From NCBI GenBank assembly GCA_949287365.1, contig CASEGC010000011.1, positions 1 through 49,793 on the forward strand: a DNA stretch of 49,793 nucleotides. The letters run 5' to 3'. Position 1 is the stretch's first letter; each line of letters opens with the position of its first letter. Positions 23,331-32,212 of the stretch are shown here, one piece after another. The notes beneath the pieces were generated by a model. It searched no databases. It worked only from the letters and a program-made list of their open reading frames with translations, and was not told the origin of the DNA. This DNA comes from an uncultured Parabacteroides sp. GTDB taxonomy: Bacteria > Bacteroidota > Bacteroidia > Bacteroidales > Tannerellaceae. The position numbers and the translations under genes are program-made.

Positions 23331-24506
23331 ATGGGAAAATTAGTTAAGTCAGGAATGTTCGCGTTCCTGAGCGTGGCTTTGGCCACTGGTTTTGTAGGGT
23401 GTGGTGACGACGATCCTGATTACAGCGACGTGACGCCACCCAGCGTGGAAGCGTCTTATAGCGTCAGCGGGCGTGTCACGGGAATGGACGGGAACGCCCT
23501 TTCCGCCACGGTGAGCCTGAACGGGACCTCTACCCAAACCGACGCGGAGGGTATGTTCGTGTTCGAGGACGTGGCGGCGGGTGATTACACGCTGACCGCC
23601 GAGGCGGAGGGCAAACGTCCGAAGGAGACGACCGTCAGCTTATCAGGTAGCGGGGGTAATGCGGTGTGGAACGTGGCGTTATCCAACGAGGGAACGACCG
23701 TCGCGATTAACGCGAGCGGCGTGACGGAGGCCAACGTGACTTCGGAGACAATCGAGGGGAATGACGAGGGAGCCGTGACCGTGGACGTAAGCGTGCCCGA
23801 GGCCACTCTTCCGGAAGGCAGCTCCATCATCATTACGCCCATCTATACGATGGACGAGGTAGGGACACGGGCGGTCACTCGCGCGGCGGAGACGACGATG
23901 TTGATTGGCACGAACGTGGAATGTTCGGACGAGAACGCCACGCTGGGTCAACCTATCTCCTTGACGTATGAGATAGACCCGGAGATGGCACGATATGTCA
24001 CCGCCCGGAAATATGAGAACGGGCAATGGGTGAACGCCGAATATAGCGTGGAAGGCAATCAAGTGGTCATCTCGGCCGATCAGCTCACCTCATACGCTTT
24101 GTCATTGGAGGTAGACGTTACCTCCTCAACTTCTTCCAACGAGCTTTCTTTCGTACAGGACGCGTGGGATAACCTATATGGGGCGGAAAACATTTCCGTA
24201 GAATCCGCTTCCTACACCTATTCGGTAGGTACGGAAATCGCTACATCGGCGACAGACCGGATAACGGCTTATTTGACTGAGATATTGGCTCGTATGGCGG
24301 GAGCTTCCGCCTCGGCAGCTACGGGCGACTATTCCATCAACGTGACGCTTCCCGTGGGAACGGCATTGAACGTGACCGGACAGCAAGAGGTGACCACGCT
24401 GACCGTATCCGCGTTAGACCGCTCCGTCTCCGGCCGACGGTATGGCGATGTCTCCGTAAACGCCGTGACCTACAACCGGAACCACAACGGAGGAGGAAAT
24501 CTCTAA
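23331..24506 (+). CDS. Surface lipoprotein with carboxypeptidase-like regulatory domain and DUF3869-like region
   Basis: A 391-residue lipoprotein. The signal peptide ends in FVGC (Cys 24), followed by GDDD, an acidic run after the lipidated Cys that serves as a surface-export signal in Bacteroidota. Residues about 43-110 form a CarboxypepD_reg-like beta-sandwich (VSGRVTGMDGNALSATVSLNG, ending VAAGDYTLTAEA). The remainder is Thr/Ser/Val-rich and resembles DUF3869 proteins of Parabacteroides as I recall them (YENGQWVNAEYSV, QLTSYALSLEV). The 3' end codes for a Gly/Asn-rich tail. It is the last gene before the core flank and is closed by a bidirectional terminator. It could bind or organise the polysaccharide at the surface; no enzymatic motif is seen. 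Confidence 0.75.
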   Translation: MGKLVKSGMFAFLSVALATGFVGCGDDDPDYSDVTPPSVEASYSVSGRVTGMDGNALSATVSLNGTSTQTDAEGMFVFEDVAAGDYTLTAEAEGKRPKETTVSLSGSGGNAVWNVALSNEGTTVAINASGVTEANVTSETIEGNDEGAVTVDVSVPEATLPEGSSIIITPIYTMDEVGTRAVTRAAETTMLIGTNVECSDENATLGQPISLTYEIDPEMARYVTARKYENGQWVNAEYSVEGNQVVISADQLTSYALSLEVDVTSSTSSNELSFVQDAWDNLYGAENISVESASYTYSVGTEIATSATDRITAYLTEILARMAGASASAATGDYSINVTLPVGTALNVTGQQEVTTLTVSALDRSVSGRRYGDVSVNAVTYNRNHNGGGNL

Positions 24507-24520
24507 GTTTGAGTTAAAAT

Positions 24521-24567
24521 AAAAAATTAGCCCTAAGCAAGTGATTGTTTAGGGCTAATTTTTTTCT
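24521..24567. terminator. Bidirectional terminator between the capsule locus and hisS
   Basis: A perfect 13-pair stem (AAATTAGCCCTAA with TTAGGGCTAATTT) has a 12-base loop, an A-run on the left and a T-run on the right. It therefore serves the lipoprotein gene on the + strand and hisS on the - strand, and marks the right end of the capsule locus. Confidence 0.92.
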
Positions 24568-24579
24568 AATTAAACGCAG

Positions 24580-25935
24580 TCAGAACCGTTCGAGCAGTTC
24601 CTCCAATGTCACGGGCGACTGCTCGCCGGTAAGCATATTCTTCAAGTTAATCTTGCCCTCGGCCATCTCATTTTCTCCCACGATAGCCACGAACGGAATT
24701 TTCTTCGCGTCAGCGTAACCCATTTGCTTTTTCATTTTCGCGGGCTCCGGATACAACTCGGTGCGGATACCCGCCTCGCGCGCCTTAGCGATAAGAGGTA
24801 ACAGATAGACCATCTCTTTTTGCCCAAAATTCACGAATAACAATTGGGTGGTCTTCAATGAATCTTCCGGATATAAATCCAACTGATTCAAGACATCGAA
24901 TATCCGGTCCGCCCCAAACGAGAAGCCCACGCCGGAAACACCTTCCATGCCAAATACGCCAGTCAAGTTATCGTAACGGCCACCTCCCGTGATACTTCCT
25001 ATCTGCACGTCCAAAGCCTTTACCTCAAAAATGGCTCCCGTATAGTAATTCAGGCCACGGGCCAATGTCAAGTCCAATTCCAAGTCGGCCCGAATCGGCG
25101 TGTTGGAAACGCAGTCCAATATGAAATCCAGCTCGTCCACGCCTTTCAAGCCAATCTCGGACGTAGCCAATATCTCACGCAACGTAGCGATTTTCTCCTT
25201 GTTGGTGCCTTGCGATAGGATAATCGGGCGCAAACGCTCGATAGCCTCTTCCGGCAAGCCTTTCGAACGAAGTTCCTCGTTCACGTTCTCAAGGCCTATC
25301 TTATCCAGCTTATCGATCGCGACTGTGATATCCACGATCTTGTCCGCCTCTCCGATAATCTCCGCGATGCCCGTGAGAATCTTCCTATTATTCATCTTGA
25401 TGCATACACGGATACCGAAACGGCGGAACACCTCATCCATGATTTGAATCAACTCGACCTCATTGACCAGAGAATCAGACCCCACCACGTCTCCATCGCA
25501 TTGATAGAACTCGCGGTAACGTCCTTTCTGCGGACGGTCCGCGCGCCAAACGGGCTGGATTTGATAACGCTTAAACGGGAAATGAATCTCATTCCTATGC
25601 TGAACCACATAACGGGCGAACGGGACCGTCAAATCATAGCGCAATCCTTTTTCACAAGCCTTGACCGCGAACCGGACGGGGTTCTTTTCCCGCAAATCCT
25701 CATCGGAGATTCCCGAAAAACAATCGCCCGAATTCAAGATCTTGAACAAAAGCTTATCCCCCTCTTCTCCATATTTCCCCATCAAGGTTGACAAGTTCTC
25801 CATCGCCGGAGTCTCGATCTGCTGGAAACCATACAGACGAAACACTTCGCTTATCGTATTGAATATATAGTTACGTTTCGCCATTTCCTCCGGCGAAAAG
25901 TCTCTCGTTCCCTTAGGGATAGACGGTTTTTGCAT
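24580..25935 (-). CDS. hisS: Histidine--tRNA ligase
   Basis: Charges tRNA-His in the cytoplasm. The 451-residue class II synthetase begins [18 protein letters not shown]. Motif 2 is [20 protein letters not shown] with [10 protein letters not shown]; the histidine-specific [15 protein letters not shown] and motif 3 [15 protein letters not shown] follow, and a C-terminal anticodon-binding domain starts near 350 ([18 protein letters not shown]). The length is typical. It is the third gene of the reverse operon purA, zinc peptidase, hisS, 33 bp after the peptidase gene, and ends at the bidirectional terminator. Confidence 0.97.
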   Translation of the reverse strand: MQKPSIPKGTRDFSPEEMAKRNYIFNTISEVFRLYGFQQIETPAMENLSTLMGKYGEEGDKLLFKILNSGDCFSGISDEDLREKNPVRFAVKACEKGLRYDLTVPFARYVVQHRNEIHFPFKRYQIQPVWRADRPQKGRYREFYQCDGDVVGSDSLVNEVELIQIMDEVFRRFGIRVCIKMNNRKILTGIAEIIGEADKIVDITVAIDKLDKIGLENVNEELRSKGLPEEAIERLRPIILSQGTNKEKIATLREILATSEIGLKGVDELDFILDCVSNTPIRADLELDLTLARGLNYYTGAIFEVKALDVQIGSITGGGRYDNLTGVFGMEGVSGVGFSFGADRIFDVLNQLDLYPEDSLKTTQLLFVNFGQKEMVYLLPLIAKAREAGIRTELYPEPAKMKKQMGYADAKKIPFVAIVGENEMAEGKINLKNMLTGEQSPVTLEELLERF

Positions 25936-25968
25936 GATTCTATATCTCTTATTTATTCATCCGGAAGG

Positions 25969-26652
25969 TCACTCATCTCTCCTTCCGCCTAAAAAAATCA
26001 TTATGTAATACAACAACGAAGCCAACGAGCCCAAAGCCGCCACCACGTATGTATAAGCCGCCGCTCGCAAAGCGTCTTCCGCTTTATCATGCGTATAGAC
26101 ATTCGTTATGCCCGCCTTGCTCAACCATACGAGCGCGCGTTGGCTCGCGTTGATTTCCACCGGCAACGTGATGAAGCTGAATAAAGTCGTCGACGCGAAC
26201 AAAATAATACCTATCAACAACAATTGCGGGAAGGAATGCAACATCAACATCCCCGCCAATATCACCCACGTCATGATATTCGACGCGAAACTCACCACGG
26301 GCACCAACGCCGACCGCATCCGCAACGGAGCGTAAGCCGTGGCGTGCTGAACCGCGTGGCCACACTCATGAGCGGCAACGGCCGCCGCCGCTATGCTGTT
26401 ACTGTAATAAACCGACTCGCTCAAATTCACGGTTTGATTCGCGGGATTGTAATGGTCTGTCAAATGACCGGGCGTAGAAATTACTCTCACATCATAGATG
26501 CCATTATCATGCAACATCTTCTCCGCCACATCCTTTCCTGTCATTCCATTGGGCATAGGGATTTTCGAGTATTTCTCGAATTTACTTTGCAAACGAGAAG
26601 ACACGAGCCAGCTTAATAACGCGAATCCGATAAATATAATCCAATATAACAT
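25969..26652 (-). CDS. Membrane zinc metallopeptidase (YugP type, Zn_peptidase_2)
   Basis: A 227-residue membrane protein with an N-terminal segment (WIIFIGFALLSWLVSS), a zinc motif HECGHAVQHA (HExxH form) around residues 91-99, then two closely spaced hydrophobic segments (VSFASNIMTWVILAGMLML, LLLIGIILFASTTLFS). It has a FITLPVEINASQRAL loop and a final membrane segment. This is the YugP/DUF neutral zinc peptidase family of unknown substrate. The gene lies between purA and hisS with gaps of 24 and 33 bp, so the three are one transcript. That is a stable-looking arrangement, but it gives no clear hint of substrate. Confidence 0.9.
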   Translation of the reverse strand: MLYWIIFIGFALLSWLVSSRLQSKFEKYSKIPMPNGMTGKDVAEKMLHDNGIYDVRVISTPGHLTDHYNPANQTVNLSESVYYSNSIAAAAVAAHECGHAVQHATAYAPLRMRSALVPVVSFASNIMTWVILAGMLMLHSFPQLLLIGIILFASTTLFSFITLPVEINASQRALVWLSKAGITNVYTHDKAEDALRAAAYTYVVAALGSLASLLYYIMIFLGGRRDE

Positions 26653-26676
26653 AATGAAATCAACCTTTTTAGTTTC

Positions 26677-27948
26677 TTATTCCTCCGTATATCTGATAAT
26701 CGTTTGCTCGCGGTCCGGTCCTACCGAAACGATCTTGACGGGTACGCCCAACTCCTCCTCCAAGAAAGTCAGATAAGCGTTGAACTCCTCCGGGAACTCA
26801 TCCTCGCTACGCATCCGCGTCATGTCCGTTTTCCATCCCGGCAACTCCACATACACAGGCTCCGTCGAGGCATCGATCTCATAGGGGAATTCCTCCGTCT
26901 CGACACCATTCACCTTATAGGCCACGCACGCCTTGATTGTCTCGAAAGTATCCAGCACGTCACTTTTCATCATAATCAGTTGAGTTACGCCATTAATCAT
27001 CACGGCATACTTCAACGCGACCAAATCAATCCAACCGCAACGACGCTTGCGTCCTGTCACCGCTCCGAACTCATGCCCGCGGCGGCCTATCTCATCTCCT
27101 GTCTCATCAAACAGTTCCGTAGGGAACGGACCGCTGCCCACACGTGTGCAATAAGCCTTGAATATGCCATAAACCTCACCAATATTGCGAGGAGACACGC
27201 CCAAACCCGTACAACATCCGGCGCAAATCGTATTCGAGGAAGTGACAAACGGATATGAGCCGAAATCAATGTCAAGCATCGTACCTTGCGCGCCTTCCGC
27301 CAATATGGATTTCCCCTCTTTTAAATAACGGTTAAGCACATGCTCGCTATCAATCAATTTGAATCGTTTCAGATAATTCAACGCGTCCAGCCATTGCGCC
27401 TCCAACTCCGTGATGTCGTACGCGTAATTCAACGAACGGAGAATTGCCTCATGCTTCGCTTTCGCCACGGCATATTTTTCCTCGAAATTATGCAGCAAAT
27501 CGCCGACCCGCACGCCATTCCGACTTACCTTATCCGAATAGGTCGGCCCGATACCTTTCCCCGTGGTACCGATTTTGCCCGCTCCTTTCGCGGCCTCATA
27601 AGCGGCGTCCAAGACACGGTGAGTAGGCAAAATCAAATGCGCCTTTTTCGAGATATAAAGCTGTTTCGTGATATCGTGACCGCTCGCGGCCAAGGCTTCC
27701 GCCTCTTGCTTGAACAACAACGGATCCAACACGACACCATTGCCTATCACGTTTATCTTTCCTCCTTGGAAAATACCGGAGGGAATCGAACGCAACACGT
27801 ATTTCTCTCCGTTAAACTCCAATGTATGACCGGCATTGGGACCTCCTTGAAAACGGGTAATCACATCGTATCCCGGTGTCAGCACATCAACCACCTTTCC
27901 TTTACCCTCGTCGCCCCATTGCAACCCTAACAAAACGTCTACTTTCAT
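26677..27948 (-). CDS. purA: Adenylosuccinate synthetase
   Basis: Converts IMP, aspartate and GTP to adenylosuccinate in AMP synthesis. The 423-residue protein has the P-loop-type start LLGLQWGDEGKGKVVD, then RFQGGPNAGHTLEF, GTTGKGIGPTYSDK, AEGAQGTMLDIDFGSYPFVTSS (split over residues 220-240), and TGRKRRCGWIDLVALKYA. The length is normal. It is the first gene of the reverse operon with the zinc peptidase and hisS. A good promoter match lies about 100 bp upstream (28045-28074). Confidence 0.97.
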   Translation of the reverse strand: MKVDVLLGLQWGDEGKGKVVDVLTPGYDVITRFQGGPNAGHTLEFNGEKYVLRSIPSGIFQGGKINVIGNGVVLDPLLFKQEAEALAASGHDITKQLYISKKAHLILPTHRVLDAAYEAAKGAGKIGTTGKGIGPTYSDKVSRNGVRVGDLLHNFEEKYAVAKAKHEAILRSLNYAYDITELEAQWLDALNYLKRFKLIDSEHVLNRYLKEGKSILAEGAQGTMLDIDFGSYPFVTSSNTICAGCCTGLGVSPRNIGEVYGIFKAYCTRVGSGPFPTELFDETGDEIGRRGHEFGAVTGRKRRCGWIDLVALKYAVMINGVTQLIMMKSDVLDTFETIKACVAYKVNGVETEEFPYEIDASTEPVYVELPGWKTDMTRMRSEDEFPEEFNAYLTFLEEELGVPVKIVSVGPDREQTIIRYTEE

Positions 27949-28044
27949 TTTTCTATAAATTTATATAGGCTATAACATTCCAAAAACATAGTTTTCCTTG
28001 GCTCAAAACTTAGTTCTAACGCATGGAAAAACATACGCGGAAGG

Positions 28045-28074
28045 CAAAGTTAACGCATTTATTTTAAACACAAA
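28045..28074 (-). promoter_or_regulatory. Predicted purA promoter
   Basis: On the minus strand, TTTG (28074-28071), 18 bases, then TAACTTTG (28052-28045) is a full -7 consensus with a slightly short spacer. Start of transcription is expected near 28038, giving a leader of about 90 nt before purA. Confidence 0.6.
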
Positions 28075-28077
28075 GTC

Positions 28078-28770
28078 CTACTTATAATAATCAAACTCGA
28101 ATTTTAAATCATTATAAATTTCTTGCAAATCCGCGGAATCCTCCTGAGAATTCAGGCTATCCTTAATCCTTTCCAATATTCGCCTCGCGTTCGAATCGGA
28201 TAAGCGACCGTATAATCTCATCGCTTGCAACGCCGCGAAACGCTCATTCATGGCAGCCTCATAGCTTTTCCATGTAGCGGAGCGCGAACTCTCCTCCAAG
28301 AAAACCTCTAAAGAATGGCCGGATAACTCTTCTCCTTGCTTGAACATATTGGCCCAAAGCAAAAACGCTTCCGTACGGGCGAAGGGGGATTCACCGGAAA
28401 TCAAGTCAAGAGAAAGCTCCTTCCGATAAGGTAATCGGACGAACAAATTGCGCGCGCAATGTTCCGCGATTTCCAGATAGGGAATCTCCCTGACCCAACG
28501 TTTGGCCTCTTCTATCGGGAACGACTCCACCGGTCGCAACAACGTGGCCAATATCTTGAACTCCCGGATATCTTCCTTCCATAAAGCCTCCGCTAACTCC
28601 GTGGCCGGCTTATGGGAACGAGCGATCGATTGAATCTCCGGATAAGAGACCCCGAAATTCAATTTATATACCACTCCCTTCTCACGCATACTCGCGGAAA
28701 CCACGCCATTCATCGCCAAACGAAGCTGGTTACGAATCGTCCTAATCTCCTCTTGCGAATTTTCCATCAT
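28078..28770 (-). CDS. DNA alkylation repair protein (AlkD-like, HEAT-repeat)
   Basis: A 230-residue all-helical protein of the DNA alkylation repair family (PF08713). AlkD members use stacked HEAT-like repeats to hold DNA and remove bulky or positively charged alkyl bases. Features seen: ELAEALWKEDIREFKILATLL (residues about 58-80, the family's most typical segment), then VREIPYLEIAEHCARNLF and a repeat-like ARTEAFLLWANMF. The catalytic Asp cannot be placed with confidence by eye. Its ATG directly follows the TGA of the dipeptidyl peptidase III gene with no gap, so the two are translationally coupled. I know of no functional link between the two proteins. Confidence 0.8.
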   Translation of the reverse strand: MMENSQEEIRTIRNQLRLAMNGVVSASMREKGVVYKLNFGVSYPEIQSIARSHKPATELAEALWKEDIREFKILATLLRPVESFPIEEAKRWVREIPYLEIAEHCARNLFVRLPYRKELSLDLISGESPFARTEAFLLWANMFKQGEELSGHSLEVFLEESSRSATWKSYEAAMNERFAALQAMRLYGRLSDSNARRILERIKDSLNSQEDSADLQEIYNDLKFEFDYYK

Positions 28771-30831
28771 TCAATCATTATAGGTCGGCAAGAAAGAATA
28801 ATCGCGGCTATAACGCAACATCTGCTCGGCATATCCTTCCGTATAATCAAGAACGATATCCGTCACCGTCCCGTTCGCGCCTTTCACCTCACGCATCACG
28901 GGATTCACGAATCCCTTATAAGGCGCGAGATTCAACCTCGCGTAGCGTTCCAACACCTCGGCGTGCAATTCCGGATCGATCTTCACGCCATAATTTTCCA
29001 CCAACGCTTTGCCCGCGGCGAAATCGCCCTCGCTCTTGATTCGTTGGACTTCCGCCAGTAACTCACCGAACAACGCCCTCAACTTCAGATAGTCATTCAC
29101 CACCACGTATGTTTTCCCCTCTTTTTTCTCGAACGAGATGATATCTTCGGGCTTTCCTTTCTCGTACACCCATTTGGCGATTAGCTGGCGATTACGCATG
29201 TGCGCCTCTTCCACGTCCTTGTCTAACTCAATCCGGACGAGCTGAGTCATCAAGCCGTTCATGATATATTTATAGTATTCCGCCTTGTAAGCCTCATTGT
29301 CCGGCAACAGGCCAAGTTCCACCAATTTGGGATCGCCCAGATAATACAATCCGAACAAATCGGCGCGCGCCTCTTCCAACGTGGAGCTATAAGCCTTCAA
29401 CGCGTTCGGGTCCGTATCATCCAGCAACTTACCGGAGCCATGCCCAAGGCATTCATGCAAATCCGTATGCAAGTTATCCGTCAAGAAACCGTAACGTCTC
29501 ATGGCCTCCCGTTCCTTGTCGCTCCAAACGAACTCCTCGCTAAACCCATTCCCTTGGGACGCCTTGTCATACGCTTCCGTGATATTCTCTATCGTGACAG
29601 ATTTAGAGCCATGATCCCGACGAATCCAATCCGCGTTCGGAAGATTGATTCCAATCGGGGTCGATGGATAACAATCTCCTCCTAACATGGAAACCGTAAT
29701 CACCTTGGCACTCACGCCTTTCACCCGCTCTTTCTTGAAACGCTTATCCACCGGAGAATGATCCTCGAACCATTGCGCGTTATCACTGATTATCCTCGTT
29801 CGTTTAGTCGCCTCCTTATTGATAAAATTAACCGTAGACTCCCAGCTCGCCTTCATGCCTAACGGGTCGCCGTATGTCTCGATAAAGCCATTCACGAAAT
29901 CCACCTCCGAGGCGGTATCTTCCACCCAAAGGACCGAATAGGCGTCAAATGTCTTCAAGTCGCCGGTCTCATAATAGGCTATCAATTTCTCGATAATCGC
30001 TCTTTGCGCATCATTCTCGGCGAAAGGTATCGCCATCCGCAACCGTTCCACGATTCTCTCGATGGCGGAAGAATAGAGCCCGCCTACTTTCCATACTTTT
30101 TCCTTTATCTGTCCATCTTCCTTGACCAAGCGGCTGTTCAATCCATACGAAATGGGGCGAATCGTATCTTGCCCTATTTTCAACTTGGCGTAATAATCCT
30201 CCACCTCTTTCTGGGAAATATCTCCACCATAATAATTATTGGACGAAGCCTTAATTAAATCACCGTCACCGCTCTGTGCGGAACGTTTGGGCATGACCTT
30301 CGAGTCGAAAATCACGGGGGAAATCTCCTCAAGGAACCGCTCCACGCTTTGACCTTCGCGAAGCGGCAATTTATCCGGGCTCAAGCCTTTGACACAGGAG
30401 GTAAAGAAATCCACGCTAAACTCCGGACGGAACTTATCCAACGCGTAATGGTGATGGATGCCACTGGCGAACCAAACCCGTTTCAGATAAGTCTCCAACG
30501 CCTTGAACTGAGGCTCTTCCCGGTCACCCTCATAGTTTATATAGATAGCTTCCAATGTCCGTCGGATAGCCAAGTTGTAACGCCCGTTTTGGTCGAAAAA
30601 GATATCGCGCCCCATCAACGCCGCTTCCGATAAATGGTACAGAAGCTGTTTTTGCCGCAAGGAAAGCGATTCGAACCCCGGGACCTTATAGCGTAAGATC
30701 TCCAAGTCAGCGAACTTATCCACCACATAATTGAAATCCTTATCGGCCTCTTGGGAAGCCACATCCGTTTTTGGACCCGTACAAGCCGTCATTGCCATAG
30801 CTGTCATAAATGATACGATTAAATTCTTCAT
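28771..30831 (-). CDS. Dipeptidyl peptidase III (M49 family), lipoprotein form
   Basis: A zinc exopeptidase releasing dipeptides from the N-terminus of peptides. The 686-residue protein starts with a lipoprotein signal (MAMTACTGPKTD, Cys about 17), so it is predicted to be periplasm-side or surface-anchored, unlike cytosolic eukaryotic DPP III. The M49 signature is HECLGHGSGKLL (HExxxH form) with EEARADLFGLYYL downstream as the third-ligand helix. The segment SVLWVEDTASEVDFVNGFIE is also typical. The length fits bacterial members, such as the Bacteroides thetaiotaomicron enzyme. It is the first gene of an operon with the AlkD-like gene. Confidence 0.95.
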   Translation of the reverse strand: MKNLIVSFMTAMAMTACTGPKTDVASQEADKDFNYVVDKFADLEILRYKVPGFESLSLRQKQLLYHLSEAALMGRDIFFDQNGRYNLAIRRTLEAIYINYEGDREEPQFKALETYLKRVWFASGIHHHYALDKFRPEFSVDFFTSCVKGLSPDKLPLREGQSVERFLEEISPVIFDSKVMPKRSAQSGDGDLIKASSNNYYGGDISQKEVEDYYAKLKIGQDTIRPISYGLNSRLVKEDGQIKEKVWKVGGLYSSAIERIVERLRMAIPFAENDAQRAIIEKLIAYYETGDLKTFDAYSVLWVEDTASEVDFVNGFIETYGDPLGMKASWESTVNFINKEATKRTRIISDNAQWFEDHSPVDKRFKKERVKGVSAKVITVSMLGGDCYPSTPIGINLPNADWIRRDHGSKSVTIENITEAYDKASQGNGFSEEFVWSDKEREAMRRYGFLTDNLHTDLHECLGHGSGKLLDDTDPNALKAYSSTLEEARADLFGLYYLGDPKLVELGLLPDNEAYKAEYYKYIMNGLMTQLVRIELDKDVEEAHMRNRQLIAKWVYEKGKPEDIISFEKKEGKTYVVVNDYLKLRALFGELLAEVQRIKSEGDFAAGKALVENYGVKIDPELHAEVLERYARLNLAPYKGFVNPVMREVKGANGTVTDIVLDYTEGYAEQMLRYSRDYSFLPTYND

Positions 30832-30908
30832 ATACTTTGTCGCGATTCTATGTCGTCTTTTATAAAATTCTCGATAATCTTTTTGTCAAAACATCATCGT
30901 GTTTCCCG

Positions 30909-30939
30909 CGAAGATAGAGAATCCGCGGCCAACATCAAA
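30909..30939 (-). promoter_or_regulatory. Predicted promoter of the dipeptidyl peptidase III operon
   Basis: On the minus strand, TTTG (30939-30936), 19 bases, then TATCTTCG (30916-30909) matches the Bacteroidota consensus except C for T at one -7 position. The expected leader is about 70 nt. A candidate -7 box on the + strand for mnmA, TAATTTCG at 30958-30965, lies next to it without a clear -33 box. Confidence 0.5.
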
Positions 30940-31005
30940 GGTTTAGGATTTTTTCTCTAATTTCGCGCATCGGGAAGAGCGAAAAAACATAAAACGGAAA
31001 TCAGC

Positions 31006-32082
31006 ATGGAAATAGCCGCGTTAGTTTCAGGAGGAGTGGACAGCTCCGTTGTCGTACATCTGCTCAAGGAGGCGGGATATGAACCTACCATTTTCTATAT
31101 CCGAATCGGGATGGAAGATAAGGATGGCTATATCGATTGCCCCGCCGAGGAAGACATAGAGATAACCTCCTATATCGCACGGAAATATGGGTGCAGGTTC
31201 GAGATTGTTTCCCTGCATGATGAGTATTGGGACAAGGTGGTCAGTTACACCATCGACTCCGTGAAACGCGGGCTGACGCCGAATCCGGACATGATGTGCA
31301 ACAAGTTCATCAAGTTCGGTTGCTTCGAAGAAAAATGGGGAAAAGACTTCGACAAGATCGCCACGGGCCATTATGCCACGACCACTGAGATAAATGGCAA
31401 GGTTTGGCTTTCCACCGCGAAAGACCCCGTGAAAGACCAGACTGATTTCCTCGGGCAAATCACCCGTTTGCAAATCCAGAAACTGATGTTCCCGATCGGG
31501 CATCTGATGAAAAGCGAGGTCCGCGCCATCGCCGAGGCGCAAAAATTGCCCAGCGCCAAACGTAAGGACAGTCAAGGGATTTGTTTCTTGGGAAAAATCA
31601 ATTACAACGATTTCATCGAGCGATATTTAGGGAAACGGCCGGGCAAAATCATCGAATTGGAGACCGGAAAGGTCTTAGGGAAACACAATGGTTATTGGTT
31701 CCATACGATTGGACAGCGTAAAGGGTTGGGGCTAAGCGGCGGACCATGGTTCGTGATAAAAAAAGACATCAAGCGGAACATTATATATGTTTCCAACGGT
31801 TATGATCCGGAAACGCAATACGGGAAAGTGATAAACATGCACGGGTTCGACTTTATCACGGAAGACCCTTGGGGTGAGTTCGATGACGCGAAAGAGATCA
31901 CTTTCAAGATTCGTCACACGCCGGAATTCACGCATGGATATATCCGGCGAATCGGTGACCTGTACCGCATCGAGTCTGACAACAAAATACAAGGCATAGC
32001 ACCCGGACAATATGGCGTGGTGTACGATAAGGAGCATCACCTCTGCTACGGAAGCGGAATGATTATTGACGAGAATCTATAA
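31006..32082 (+). CDS. mnmA: tRNA-specific 2-thiouridylase MnmA
   Basis: Thiolates U34 of tRNAs for Lys, Glu and Gln, using sulfur relayed from a cysteine desulfurase. The 358-residue enzyme has the PP-loop [16 protein letters not shown] at its start. One catalytic Cys is in [14 protein letters not shown] (near residue 100) and the persulfide-accepting Cys is in [11 protein letters not shown] (near 195). The C-terminal barrel starts after [20 protein letters not shown]. It is transcribed alone and ends before a bidirectional terminator. Bacteroidales often carry two mnmA paralogues, so this may be one of two copies. Confidence 0.94.
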   Translation: MEIAALVSGGVDSSVVVHLLKEAGYEPTIFYIRIGMEDKDGYIDCPAEEDIEITSYIARKYGCRFEIVSLHDEYWDKVVSYTIDSVKRGLTPNPDMMCNKFIKFGCFEEKWGKDFDKIATGHYATTTEINGKVWLSTAKDPVKDQTDFLGQITRLQIQKLMFPIGHLMKSEVRAIAEAQKLPSAKRKDSQGICFLGKINYNDFIERYLGKRPGKIIELETGKVLGKHNGYWFHTIGQRKGLGLSGGPWFVIKKDIKRNIIYVSNGYDPETQYGKVINMHGFDFITEDPWGEFDDAKEITFKIRHTPEFTHGYIRRIGDLYRIESDNKIQGIAPGQYGVVYDKEHHLCYGSGMIIDENL

Positions 32083-32156
32083 TGTCCCTTTTCTGAATTG
32101 CCATAGTTCCCGAGGAACTCTGTTATATTCCTAGACACCGACCGTGCGATTTGGAC

Positions 32157-32195
32157 AAAAAAAGCGATACCCCCAAAAAAGGAGTATCGCTTTTT
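32157..32195. terminator. Bidirectional terminator between mnmA and susD
   Basis: The stem AAAAAGCGATAC with GTATCGCTTTTT (32159-32195) has a C/A-rich loop, a left A-run and a right T-run, between convergent genes. A smaller hairpin, AGTTCC-CGA-GGAACT, lies upstream near 32105. Confidence 0.9.
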
Positions 32196-32212
32196 CTAAT
32201 TATGGATATGTA